From: Akkermansiaceae bacterium
GTDB taxonomy: Bacteria > Verrucomicrobiota > Verrucomicrobiia > Verrucomicrobiales > DEV007
Reading direction: 5' to 3'
Assembly: GCA_024233005.1 (NCBI GenBank)
Contig: JACKQE010000004.1
Span: forward strand, 186,001-250,000
DNA: 64,000 bases
Below are positions 1-7,287 of the stretch, piece by piece; within the stretch, counting starts at the first letter, position 1; each line of letters opens with the position of its first letter. The notes below the pieces were generated by a model. That model worked only from the letters and a program-made list of their open reading frames with translations, was not told the origin of the DNA and ran no database searches. The position numbers and the translations under genes are program-made.

Positions 1-2
1 TC

Positions 3-839
3 GCGGAACAGCATCCGGATCTGGACCCAATTGTCTATCAAGGCATCGAGGGAGAGCTTGACCGGATCCTCGGGGGAGAATCTGTCTTCGGCCCCAAAAA
101 AGGCTCGCACCCCACGGTGGAGGAACTTTTCGCACCGGTTGCGGCAGAGAAGGCCGATCCAGCCCTCATGGATCCCCTGGCACTGGCCCTCTCACGCAAC
201 ATTGATCAGACCCGTGAATCCGGGCACAATGTGATTTTCACCGCCCTCGCCATCCGGGCCCTCCACGATCACCCGGACTTTTCCACTCCCTCGATCACCA
301 ACGGACTCGCCAAGCTCATCGCAGGATTTGATCAAGCGAAGCCGGGTAGTGGCTACTACGGGAAAGAAAGGGGCCGGATCGATGGCAGGAAGGTGGTCCT
401 GCCCGAGGAATTTCCAGTCCCCCCCTATCCCGACCTCACGGCCATGGCCGTGGCGGTGGTCGACGCCCTGATCCGGCACGCCCCCGAGCGGAGAGATGGT
501 TTCGGAGGGCTTTGGCACCTCATCAATCATGGCGCCGCGCTGGCGGAACTGTCACGCTACGGCTACCAAAAACTGGCCCTGCAGGGGCTGCCAGCGCACT
601 ATCAGCATTTGCGACTCTGGTCGACCGTCCCGGATGTAACCGCTGAAATGGGTGCGGAAACTCCGACGACGAGCGATCCCCACAGTGCGGAATTTTGGGA
701 GCAGAAGACCCTGCGTCGCGACAGGGCTCGCCTCGATCACCGGATCAAGACGCTCTACGGATTTGATGCCCTACTGGAACTCGTCGAGTCCCTGGAAACC
801 AGAAGACTGGCAGAAGCCAAACTGCGCTACCTGATGTGA
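3..839 (+). CDS. Unknown protein, 3' part only
   Basis: The frame is open from the left edge, so the true start lies upstream; 278 codons are visible before the TGA stop. I do not recognise the family. The visible part looks soluble: there is no signal peptide or membrane segment, it is mixed alpha/beta in composition, and it ends in a charged helical tail rich in Arg and Glu (last 60 residues). A histidine-bearing stretch reads GLWHLINHGAALAELSRYG. The gene points towards a reverse-strand tRNA and has no clear operon partner inside the window. Codon use resembles the neighbouring genes. Function unknown. Confidence 0.75.
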   Translation, partial: AEQHPDLDPIVYQGIEGELDRILGGESVFGPKKGSHPTVEELFAPVAAEKADPALMDPLALALSRNIDQTRESGHNVIFTALAIRALHDHPDFSTPSITNGLAKLIAGFDQAKPGSGYYGKERGRIDGRKVVLPEEFPVPPYPDLTAMAVAVVDALIRHAPERRDGFGGLWHLINHGAALAELSRYGYQKLALQGLPAHYQHLRLWSTVPDVTAEMGAETPTTSDPHSAEFWEQKTLRRDRARLDHRIKTLYGFDALLELVESLETRRLAEAKLRYLM

Positions 840-943
840 GTCTCTGACCTAGGGGAGTGCTTCACAAGGCCGTTGGTTGCTGACCTGGAGTTTTCAGGGC
901 TCCACCCGTCGTGCGTGCCCCATCCCGCGCCTAGATGCGCAGA

Positions 944-1020
944 TGGTCGGGCTGACTGGATTCGAACCAGCGACCCCCACAACCCCATTGTGGTGCGCTA
1001 CCAAACTGCGCTACAGCCCG
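944..1020 (-). tRNA. tRNA-Pro (anticodon GGG)
   Basis: Read on the minus strand this folds as a complete cloverleaf of 77 nt including an encoded CCA. The acceptor arm pairs CGGGCTG (1020-1014) with CAGCCCG (954-948), with A73 then CCA at 946-944. The D arm contains GCGCAGTTTGGTAGCGC. The anticodon stem CCACA/TGTGG encloses the loop ATGGGGT, giving anticodon GGG with G37, as expected for proline. The T arm contains GGTTCGAATCC. Positions were fixed by pairing, not by a covariance model. Confidence 0.95.
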
Positions 1021-1148
1021 TTTCATCACGCGCACCGCGAACGGCGATGCGAGTGGGTAAGGTGTCCGGTTTCAACCGATCCGCAAGCCCGGATTTCATC
1101 CTGAAGGGGGTTTTTTGCCCCTTCGATTGAAAAATTTGTAAGAATTCT

Positions 1149-1166
1149 TTGACAGACAAGTCTGTC
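1149..1166 (+). promoter_or_regulatory. -35 box overlapped by palindromic operator
   Basis: A perfect 16-bp palindrome, GACAGAC-AA-GTCTGTC, lies at 1151-1166, about 55 bp before the TetR start. A consensus -35 hexamer TTGACA (1149-1154) overlaps its left arm, and a second TTGACA follows at 1170-1175. No good -10 box could be chosen. The core AGACnnGTCT resembles operators known for LmrA/YxaF-type TetR repressors. The inference is autoregulation by the downstream repressor. Confidence 0.6.
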
Positions 1167-1221
1167 TGTTTGACATTGATTCCACAATCCTCTCCCATCT
1201 CCCCCCACTTCTTTTTCCTGC

Positions 1222-1821
1222 ATGAAAAAACCCGATGCCCGAACCCGCATTTTGGATGCCGCCCAAGCACTCTTTTTCGAGCGGGGCTATTCCGAGGTTG
1301 GCATCAATGAAATCATTGCCCGGGCGGACACTGCCAAGGCCTCTTTTTATCAGCATTTCCCCTCCAAAGAAGCCCTTTGCGAAGCTTGGCTCGATTCGAT
1401 CCACTATCGCTCGGTGGTCCGAATGGAAGCCACTCTCGCCGCATCCGGTACTCCCGAAGAAAAGATCCGGGCATTTTTTATCCACTTGGGCAATTTCTTG
1501 GAAGCCAACCATTTCCGAGGCTGCCCTTTCTCCAACACCAGTGCCGTGATCGATACCGGCTGCGACGGCATCCGGCAGCACATCATCCGGCACAAACAAT
1601 CTGTGCGCGACTTTCTGCTCACTTTGTCGCGGGAGATTTGTCCGGAGGATGCGGCAGCCACCCGGCTGGCTGACACTTTGTTCCTTCTTTACAGCGGCGC
1701 CACCGCGGAAGCCCAGAATGCCCGAGCCCTCTGGCCCGTGGAATCCGCCTGTGCCGCCGTCTCCCAACTCTGCGAATCTGCCAGGTTCCGCACTTTTTCA
1801 AATCCAACCGTTTCTGCCTGA
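1222..1821 (+). CDS. TetR/AcrR family transcriptional repressor
   Basis: A 199-residue protein, the usual length for TetR regulators. Residues about 8-52 form the DNA-binding helix-turn-helix: RILDAAQALFFERGYSEVG, then the recognition region AKASFYQHFPSKEAL. The C-terminal ligand and dimer domain carries RGCPFSNTSAV, reminiscent of the YxaF/LmrA subgroup; this subgroup call is only a resemblance. The ligand is unknown. The start is the first ATG after a leader holding a 16-bp palindrome that overlaps a -35 box, so autorepression is likely. An ECF sigma gene starts 28 bp after the stop on the same strand, so the two are probably co-transcribed and the repressor may control that sigma factor. 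Confidence 0.9.
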   Translation: MKKPDARTRILDAAQALFFERGYSEVGINEIIARADTAKASFYQHFPSKEALCEAWLDSIHYRSVVRMEATLAASGTPEEKIRAFFIHLGNFLEANHFRGCPFSNTSAVIDTGCDGIRQHIIRHKQSVRDFLLTLSREICPEDAAATRLADTLFLLYSGATAEAQNARALWPVESACAAVSQLCESARFRTFSNPTVSA

Positions 1822-1849
1822 CGAATCATTTATCCCCCTCCCCACCACC

Positions 1850-2455
1850 ATGAAAACCATCGACACCCAAGCCCCCGCGTTGCAGGCCTCCGGCCCCCAT
1901 ACGCTGGATCCCGCCCACTGGGATTCGGCGCACCGGGATTACCTCATCAATTACGCCCGCCGCAAGGTCAATGATCTTGGCACGGCCGAGGATCTGGTGC
2001 AGGACACCTTTGTCTCCGCCTGGAAAGCGCGGGCCGGATTCCGGGGCGACTGCTCCGAAAGGACCTGGCTGGTCGGCATGCTGCGCAACAAGATCATCGA
2101 CCATTATCGCTACAATGCTCGCCGCCCCACCTATACCGAGACAGATCTGGACCGCGGGCGACATGAGTCCTCCACCGAACGGGAACCTCAAGGTTGGATG
2201 GAAAAGCAAGCGACCCACGACAATGGCAGCGACCCTGTCAAGGTCACCGAGCGCCGCGAATTCCTTTCCCGCTTGGAACGGGCCATCGCCCGGCTTCCTC
2301 GCAGCATGGGTCAGGCTTTCCGGATGAGGGAAGTCCAGGGCTGCTCGACCGAGGAGATCACCCGGTCACTCAACATTTCGAGCGGGAACCTCTGGGTGCT
2401 CATCCATCGCGCCAAACAGGCCCTCCGCACTCAGCTGGAAGCCGAATACTCCTGA
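1850..2455 (+). CDS. ECF-type RNA polymerase sigma factor
   Basis: 201 residues from the ATG at 1850; the open frame extends further left but that part overlaps tetR out of frame. Region 2 spans about residues 28-92, with DLVQDTFVSAW and the DNA-melting segment RTWLVGMLRNKIIDHYR. Region 4 spans about 135-195, with LPRSMGQAFRMREVQGCSTEEI followed by a helix-turn-helix ending RAKQALR. The linker between them (about 95-130) is charged and longer than minimal. No zinc-finger anti-sigma gene follows; the next genes face the other way. Co-transcription with the TetR repressor 28 bp upstream suggests control by expression rather than by an anti-sigma partner. Confidence 0.88.
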   Translation: MKTIDTQAPALQASGPHTLDPAHWDSAHRDYLINYARRKVNDLGTAEDLVQDTFVSAWKARAGFRGDCSERTWLVGMLRNKIIDHYRYNARRPTYTETDLDRGRHESSTEREPQGWMEKQATHDNGSDPVKVTERREFLSRLERAIARLPRSMGQAFRMREVQGCSTEEITRSLNISSGNLWVLIHRAKQALRTQLEAEYS

Positions 2456-2475
2456 ACCGACCGACCGACCGACCT

Positions 2476-2506
2476 GCGGAGCGTCTCCCCCCCGGGATTG
2501 CTCCGC
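2476..2506. terminator. Possible bidirectional hairpin
   Basis: GCGGAGC (2476-2482) pairs perfectly with GCTCCGC (2500-2506) around a 17-nt loop, between the convergent sigma-factor and sixA genes. There is no T-tract on either side, so it is not a typical intrinsic terminator. The position between convergent genes is the main argument. Confidence 0.25.
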
Positions 2507-2541
2507 GGCGGTTGCGTCGAGGATCGGAATTTGGCTTCCGG

Positions 2542-3051
2542 TCAACTTTCGAGAGATTTCGGCGTCAGGTGCTCGATGAGCTCCATCGATCCTGGGCACA
2601 TTGCGGACCAAGGAATCTCCTCGCGGGGTTTCAATCTCACCACCCCGCAAGTGACCAAGGGGCCGACGGCGGTCCCGCTTCCCAGCAATTCGGCCGCCAA
2701 TTCTTCCAGGCCGGGATTGTGCCCAAAAATCAGGACCGTCCTTTGCGTCTCGGGAAGCGCCTGAATGGTTTTCAACCATGTCGATGGACTCGCGTGATAC
2801 CAGCAGTGATCGCTGACGAGATCGCCTTCGGGAAATCCAAATTGCCGCGCAAAAATCCGGGCCGTGGTCTGGGCTCTCACGGCCGTGCTGGCCAGGATGG
2901 CGGTCGGGGCAATGCCACGCTCCACCAGAGCCTTGGCCATCCGGGGGGCATCGCGCAAGCCTCGGCTGTTCAGGGTGCGGTCGTGGTCGTCGAGACCGCT
3001 CTGCCCCCAATCGGACTTGGCATGACGGACGATGATGAGTTCTTTGTTCAT
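2542..3051 (-). CDS. sixA: SixA-like phosphohistidine phosphatase
   Basis: 169 residues from the ATG at 3051. It belongs to the histidine phosphatase (RHG) superfamily: the N-terminal motif IIVRHAKSDW contains the catalytic histidine (H10), followed by the family-typical LNSRGLRDAPRMA, a STAVRAQTTA segment and a second histidine in FGHNPGLEELA. Members of the SixA group remove phosphate from histidine phosphotransfer domains; the substrate here is unknown. An upstream extension of the frame to 3135 would lie inside hisC and is less likely. The gene begins 5 bp after the hisC stop, so it is probably the last gene of an operon with hisC and the class IV aminotransferase. Confidence 0.88.
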   Translation of the reverse strand: MNKELIIVRHAKSDWGQSGLDDHDRTLNSRGLRDAPRMAKALVERGIAPTAILASTAVRAQTTARIFARQFGFPEGDLVSDHCWYHASPSTWLKTIQALPETQRTVLIFGHNPGLEELAAELLGSGTAVGPLVTCGVVRLKPREEIPWSAMCPGSMELIEHLTPKSLES

Positions 3052-3056
3052 GGGAG

Positions 3057-4154
3057 TCAGACCGAGAGAACCTCGCGCAGAACCGTGATACAGCGGCGGT
3101 TTTGCTCCATGGTGCCCACCGAAATGCGGACCCACTCCGGCAATTGGTAGCTGCGCATGTCCCGGATGATGATGCCCCGGCGCAGCATGGCCTGGAACAC
3201 GGCGCCACTGTCGCCGACCTTCACGAGCACGAAATTCGCATGACTCGGGACATACTCCAAGCCCATCTCGCTGAAGGACTGTTCCAGGAAGGCCCGTCCT
3301 TCGAAATTGAGCTGCCGGGTCCGTTCCTGGTGTTCGTCATCGAGCAGCCCCGCCAAGGCCCCCGCTTGGGCGATGGCATTGGCATTGAAGGGCTGACGGC
3401 ATTTCTGGAGCACATCCACGAGGTGCGCCGGACCGAGCCCGAAACCGATGCGCAGGGCGGCCAACCCCTGGATCTTGGAAAAGGTCCGCATGATGATGAC
3501 GTTGCGGCCCTCGCGGACATATTTCAGTGTGTCCGGCGGATCGTTGAGAAATTCATGGTAGGCTTCGTCAAAGACCACCGTGACATGCTCGGGAACCCGG
3601 TCCATGAAACGGTCAATCGCTTCCTGCTCCACCAGGGTCCCGGTGGGGTTGTTCGGATTGGCGATGAACACCTTCTTGGTCCGGGGAGTGATGGCCGCCG
3701 CCATGGCGTCAAGATCGTGCACGAATCCCGGATCCGGGACTTCGATGGTGTCGGCACCGAACAACGTGGCCATCAGTTTGTAGACAACGAACGCGTGTTG
3801 GGCGACGACCACATTGTCACCGGGTTGGAGGAAACCGTGACCAATGAACTCAATGATCTCATTCGAGCCGTTGCCGAGAATGACGTTGGACCGCTCCAAC
3901 CCAAATGTGGCGGCGATCGCCTCGCGCAAGGCAAAGCCGCCCCCGTCGGGATACAAATGGGCTTTCTCAAGGGCTTCACGCATCGCCGTCAACGCTTTTG
4001 GTGACGGCCCCAGGGGATTCTCATTCGAGGCCAGTTTGATGATGCTGGCAGGGTCGAGACCGAGTTCCCGAGCGGTTTCCTCAATGGGTTTGCCGGGATC
4101 ATATGACACGAGGCTTTTCAGCCACGGATTCGCAAAGTTCCAAATTTCCATCAT
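3057..4154 (-). CDS. hisC: Histidinol-phosphate aminotransferase
   Basis: 365 residues, the usual HisC length. It is a fold-type I PLP enzyme that converts imidazole acetol phosphate and glutamate to histidinol phosphate. Visible landmarks are the N-terminal KLASNENPLGPSPKA, the phosphate-binding GNGSNEIIEF, NPNNPTGT (residues 166-173), FDEAYHEF, and the PLP lysine K227 in RTFSKIQGLAALRIGFG. Two Met codons begin the frame; either could be the start. It sits 21 bp after the class IV aminotransferase and 5 bp before sixA. No other his genes are present, so it may also serve aromatic or other transamination. Confidence 0.93.
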   Translation of the reverse strand: MMEIWNFANPWLKSLVSYDPGKPIEETARELGLDPASIIKLASNENPLGPSPKALTAMREALEKAHLYPDGGGFALREAIAATFGLERSNVILGNGSNEIIEFIGHGFLQPGDNVVVAQHAFVVYKLMATLFGADTIEVPDPGFVHDLDAMAAAITPRTKKVFIANPNNPTGTLVEQEAIDRFMDRVPEHVTVVFDEAYHEFLNDPPDTLKYVREGRNVIIMRTFSKIQGLAALRIGFGLGPAHLVDVLQKCRQPFNANAIAQAGALAGLLDDEHQERTRQLNFEGRAFLEQSFSEMGLEYVPSHANFVLVKVGDSGAVFQAMLRRGIIIRDMRSYQLPEWVRISVGTMEQNRRCITVLREVLSV

Positions 4155-4175
4155 GATTGTTTTTCCAAAAAATGA

Positions 4176-5060
4176 TCAGGGATCCAAATTGCGCTGTTGC
4201 AGCGCGGCGAACGCCTCCACCAGGCGGCGTGTCGTTTCTCCGGGAGCCTTCGACAGGTCGATCGCATTGACCCGGCCTACCGCCTGAAGACAGCGCAGCG
4301 TGGAACTGAGGAAAATCTCCTCTTCCTGCTCGAGCGCGTCCAGCGGAAGCAGGACTTCTTCACAGGGAATGCCAAGTTCGGCGCACAGTTCGATGGCCAA
4401 CCCACGGGTCACTCCGGCCAGACAGCCTGTGCTCAGGGGGGGAGTCAGCACGGTGCCGTCACGGACCAGAAAGACATTCGTGCTTGCGCCTTCACAGAGA
4501 ATGCCCTGGGTGTTGCCGAAAATGGGTTCATCTCCTCCCTGCTGCTTGGCATGATTCAAGGCGAGGACGTTTTCCGCATAGGAGATCGTTTTCAATCCCA
4601 CGAGCGCTCCTTTTTCATTCCGGGTGAATGGCACCGTGACCACGTTGGCGAGCGGCTTGAAGGTCGGCATCGCCGAGACCGCCACCAGCGCGGTGTGACG
4701 GGCCTGCCCACGGTCCGAGCCAAGCGGGGAAATTCCCCCGGTCACGGTGACCCGAATTCTGGCGTCAAGGCAACCATTGGCATGCATCACCTCACGCATC
4801 GCGGTGAGAAGCTCTTCCGCCGGAGGCGGGATCAAGCCGAGTGCCGCCGCGGAGCGGACAAGCCTTTGGTGGTGGCGGGAGGCGGCGAAGGGCTCCCCTC
4901 CCAAGCCAGCCAGGGTTTCGAAAACTCCATCGCCGGTGAGCAACCCATGGTCAAATGGCGAAATGCCAGCCTCGGAGGCGTCGAGCAAGGCCCCGTTGAG
5001 CCAAACGATGGGGGCGCTGCCTCCGGTGGAGGCGGCAGAGGAAGCGGGTGAAGAAGGCAT
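4176..5060 (-). CDS. Class IV PLP aminotransferase / aminodeoxychorismate lyase-like
   Basis: 294 residues of the fold-type IV PLP family, which includes branched-chain and D-amino-acid aminotransferases and 4-amino-4-deoxychorismate lyase (PabC). The sequence shows WLNGALLDASEAGISPFDHG near the N-terminus, the PLP lysine K157 in LVGLKTISYAENVLA, and EGASTNVFLV with TGCLAGVTR for phosphate binding. The size and the DHGLLTGDGVFETL segment fit PabC-like enzymes best, which would place it in folate synthesis, but the substrate cannot be read from sequence. The first 15 residues are Ser/Ala-rich and may be unstructured. It is first in an operon with hisC 21 bp downstream. Confidence 0.85.
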   Translation of the reverse strand: MPSSPASSAASTGGSAPIVWLNGALLDASEAGISPFDHGLLTGDGVFETLAGLGGEPFAASRHHQRLVRSAAALGLIPPPAEELLTAMREVMHANGCLDARIRVTVTGGISPLGSDRGQARHTALVAVSAMPTFKPLANVVTVPFTRNEKGALVGLKTISYAENVLALNHAKQQGGDEPIFGNTQGILCEGASTNVFLVRDGTVLTPPLSTGCLAGVTRGLAIELCAELGIPCEEVLLPLDALEQEEEIFLSSTLRCLQAVGRVNAIDLSKAPGETTRRLVEAFAALQQRNLDP

Positions 5061-5318
5061 GGCAGTGAAAATAACACCTCACTGGGTTGGGATTTGGACA
5101 ATTCCATACCAGATAGGGTCTGACATTGGCTACCATGGCTGAGCCCGGTGGTTTTGCCACCCAAAATCTCCTGGTAGGGCGCGCCACCTGACGGAGGCCA
5201 AAATGCCAGTCCCTGGTGCCTTCCCACCGTCCCCCAAGTCCGTGCCAGTCAGGCATGAGCGTCCCGGTAAGGATGCTGCTTCGTACGAACGGTTGGGTTG
5301 GTGAATGAGCCGGAGACG

Positions 5319-6986
5319 TCAAGGGGCAACTTCGATGAAGGCTCCACCCGTGGCCGAGGCAATACCTTTGAGCGAATCCGATGCGGAGGTTCCAACAGCG
5401 CCAATAAAGACTCCGTTGACCTCGATCCCCAATTTCACCAGGGTCTGCAATTCGGTGTCGTAGGGACCGGTGGTCGGTTGACCGTCGCTCAGCAAAATGA
5501 CTCGCTCGGGTTTGGTAGCAAACTGCGCCGGGTGGGAAAGGGCTGTCTGATAGCTGGTTCCCGGACCGGTCACGACGGACTGGATGGCAGAAATGACATT
5601 GTCTTTGTTGGTTTTGGTAGCCGAGAGCATCTTCCAAGTTCCATCCGCCCATGCCGTGCCACCATTGAACATGGTGACGCTGAAGGTCTGATTGGCATCC
5701 AAGGAGTTGATCGAAGCAATCACCGCCTTGATGGCGGCTTGAAACCGGCTGATCCCGCCAAAGTCCTTTTCCATCGAACCGGATGCATCAATGACAAAGA
5801 GCACGTTGCCGTGCACCGGGATGCCAAAGAAATCCACCGTGGTCTTGGCTTCCGAAGGGTCGCTATCAAGGTAGGTGGCGGTATTGGCCGAATCCGCGTA
5901 TGCCTGCACGGAAAATCCGTCCGGAAATTCCGTCACGGAAACCGAAAACTCTCCACTGTAGGATTCAAAGTCCGCCAGGGACGGAAACACTCCGTTCGGG
6001 GTTTTCAAGGCGAAGCGCAGGTCTGAACTGCCCGCCGGATTGGGATTGCTCAGCGATACCTTGATGACTTGGGTGGCTGGGTCGAACTTGGTGGCACTCA
6101 GCAGAATCTCCGGTGGCAGCAATTTCGTCGGATCGGACAAGTAGGTGGCGCTGGCCGAAAGACTGTCGGACCAGATGGTTGGATCAGAGGTCTTGCAGAA
6201 TGCCAGGAGAGCCGTGCCGGGGGGCACGGAGATCACCGTCGAATAATCAAGCCAAGGACCTCCATCAAGGCGATAGACAATGGAGGAACTTCCGCCCGGA
6301 TTGACGTTCCTTAATTCCAGAGCGAGTGGGAACTGGCTTCCTGGATAGGTTCCCCCCAGAAGGGAAAGAGCCGGCGGGTAGAGTCGGGCGGCTCTTGCCA
6401 ACGAAGCGGCCGGAGTCGGATCGGCGGCTTTGTTCAACACAATTGAGGTGGGAGCCAACTGCTCCAGTGGTTTGCGGTCCTGAAAATCCCAGACCCAATC
6501 GTTATCCGTTCCATACGAAAAGAACTGTGGACGGCTTTCCAAGGTTGGAACTTCAGGCTCTCCAAGATAGAAATGCTTCACGGCCGGAAATCCTTCGGAG
6601 GCAATGACAAATTGCCCCGAGGCCGCATCCCAAACCGCCCTCGGCGCGTTTGACGAAGCTTCTTCCTCACTCATCATCAATGCTCTGAGCCGCGGATCTA
6701 TGAACTGTCCCGTCAACCCCGTGGAATAGGTTTTCTCGGACTCCAGCTGCTCGGACTTGAGTCGTGTCAGGACTTCAGACGGTTCCGTCAGATCAGCAAG
6801 GTTGCCCCCGAATCCCACGTAAGCGTTGATACTTTGGTTCAGAATCGCGATGTCGGAATCCAGTTTGGATTGTTCGACCGAAGGTCTGGTGTTCCCGAAA
6901 ACCGCGTAAGCCAAGGCGGCCATAATGCCAACCAGCCCGATCACGATAGACAGTTCCACCAAGGTAAATGCCCCTTGTTTTTTCAT
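5319..6986 (-). CDS. Type IV pilin-like N-terminus fused to VWA domain
   Basis: 555 residues. Residues 1-30 are a class III prepilin signal and hydrophobic helix: a KKQGAFTLVEL motif followed by SIVIGLVGIMAALAYAV, with the processing site near G5 or A6 and glutamate E11. Residues about 35-390 hold a region of pilin-like helix and then beta-rich repeats, including two segments that start with 'S-L/V-x-L-x-N-x-N-P-G-G/A-S-S' (near 222-236 and 308-322). Residues 393-553 form a von Willebrand A domain with a complete metal site: DASGS (D400, S402, S404), T477 and D501 in LLSDGQPTTGP. It ends at the domain. This is a plausible pilus-tip or minor-pilin adhesin exported through a pilus-like system. 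It is transcribed alone. Confidence 0.88.
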   Translation of the reverse strand: MKKQGAFTLVELSIVIGLVGIMAALAYAVFGNTRPSVEQSKLDSDIAILNQSINAYVGFGGNLADLTEPSEVLTRLKSEQLESEKTYSTGLTGQFIDPRLRALMMSEEEASSNAPRAVWDAASGQFVIASEGFPAVKHFYLGEPEVPTLESRPQFFSYGTDNDWVWDFQDRKPLEQLAPTSIVLNKAADPTPAASLARAARLYPPALSLLGGTYPGSQFPLALELRNVNPGGSSSIVYRLDGGPWLDYSTVISVPPGTALLAFCKTSDPTIWSDSLSASATYLSDPTKLLPPEILLSATKFDPATQVIKVSLSNPNPAGSSDLRFALKTPNGVFPSLADFESYSGEFSVSVTEFPDGFSVQAYADSANTATYLDSDPSEAKTTVDFFGIPVHGNVLFVIDASGSMEKDFGGISRFQAAIKAVIASINSLDANQTFSVTMFNGGTAWADGTWKMLSATKTNKDNVISAIQSVVTGPGTSYQTALSHPAQFATKPERVILLSDGQPTTGPYDTELQTLVKLGIEVNGVFIGAVGTSASDSLKGIASATGGAFIEVAP

Positions 6987-6992
6987 ACACAG

Positions 6993-6997
6993 CTCCT
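6993..6997 (-). promoter_or_regulatory. Ribosome binding site of pilin-VWA gene
   Basis: AGGAG on the minus strand, 6 nt before the ATG at 6986. This is one of the clearest Shine-Dalgarno sites in the window and fixes the start that exposes the prepilin motif. Confidence 0.75.
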
Positions 6998-7287
6998 ATT
7001 ACCAGATTTAATATAATTTCCATACTTTTGCAACCCTTCATTTTGATTGCCCTTTGATTTTTATGACTTTGTGGCGACAAAGAGCTCCAGCACGATGCCT
7101 ATCCAAGATGGCAGGATGGCGCTCACCGACTGACGAAAATCGAATCAGAAGCGGAGCCCTGGAGGTGTCCCAGGATCGCGTTTACACTCCGGAAACGCTC
7201 ACCACTTCCCTCGAAGCGCTGAAGCAAAACCCCGACCGGGCTGCTTTTGGTTCGACCAACCTGATGAGGGATCGTCGCTGGAGAAAT
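6998..7287. other. Intergenic region upstream of pilin-VWA gene
   Basis: About 290 bp between the DUF1553 gene start-to-end direction and the pilin-VWA gene (both on the minus strand). The part nearest the pilin gene (7000-7060) is AT-rich and probably holds its promoter, but no convincing -35/-10 pair could be chosen. I see no coding sequence, repeat or RNA. Confidence 0.4.

Noticed and set aside
1649..1849. N-terminal extension of the sigma factor frame
   Set aside because: It lies inside tetR in another frame, is Pro-rich and unlike sigma region 1 or 2; the ATG at 1850 fits the family start.
2457..2474. Short GACC tandem repeat after the sigma gene
   Set aside because: Only about four copies of 4 bp; too short to be more than a simple-sequence run.
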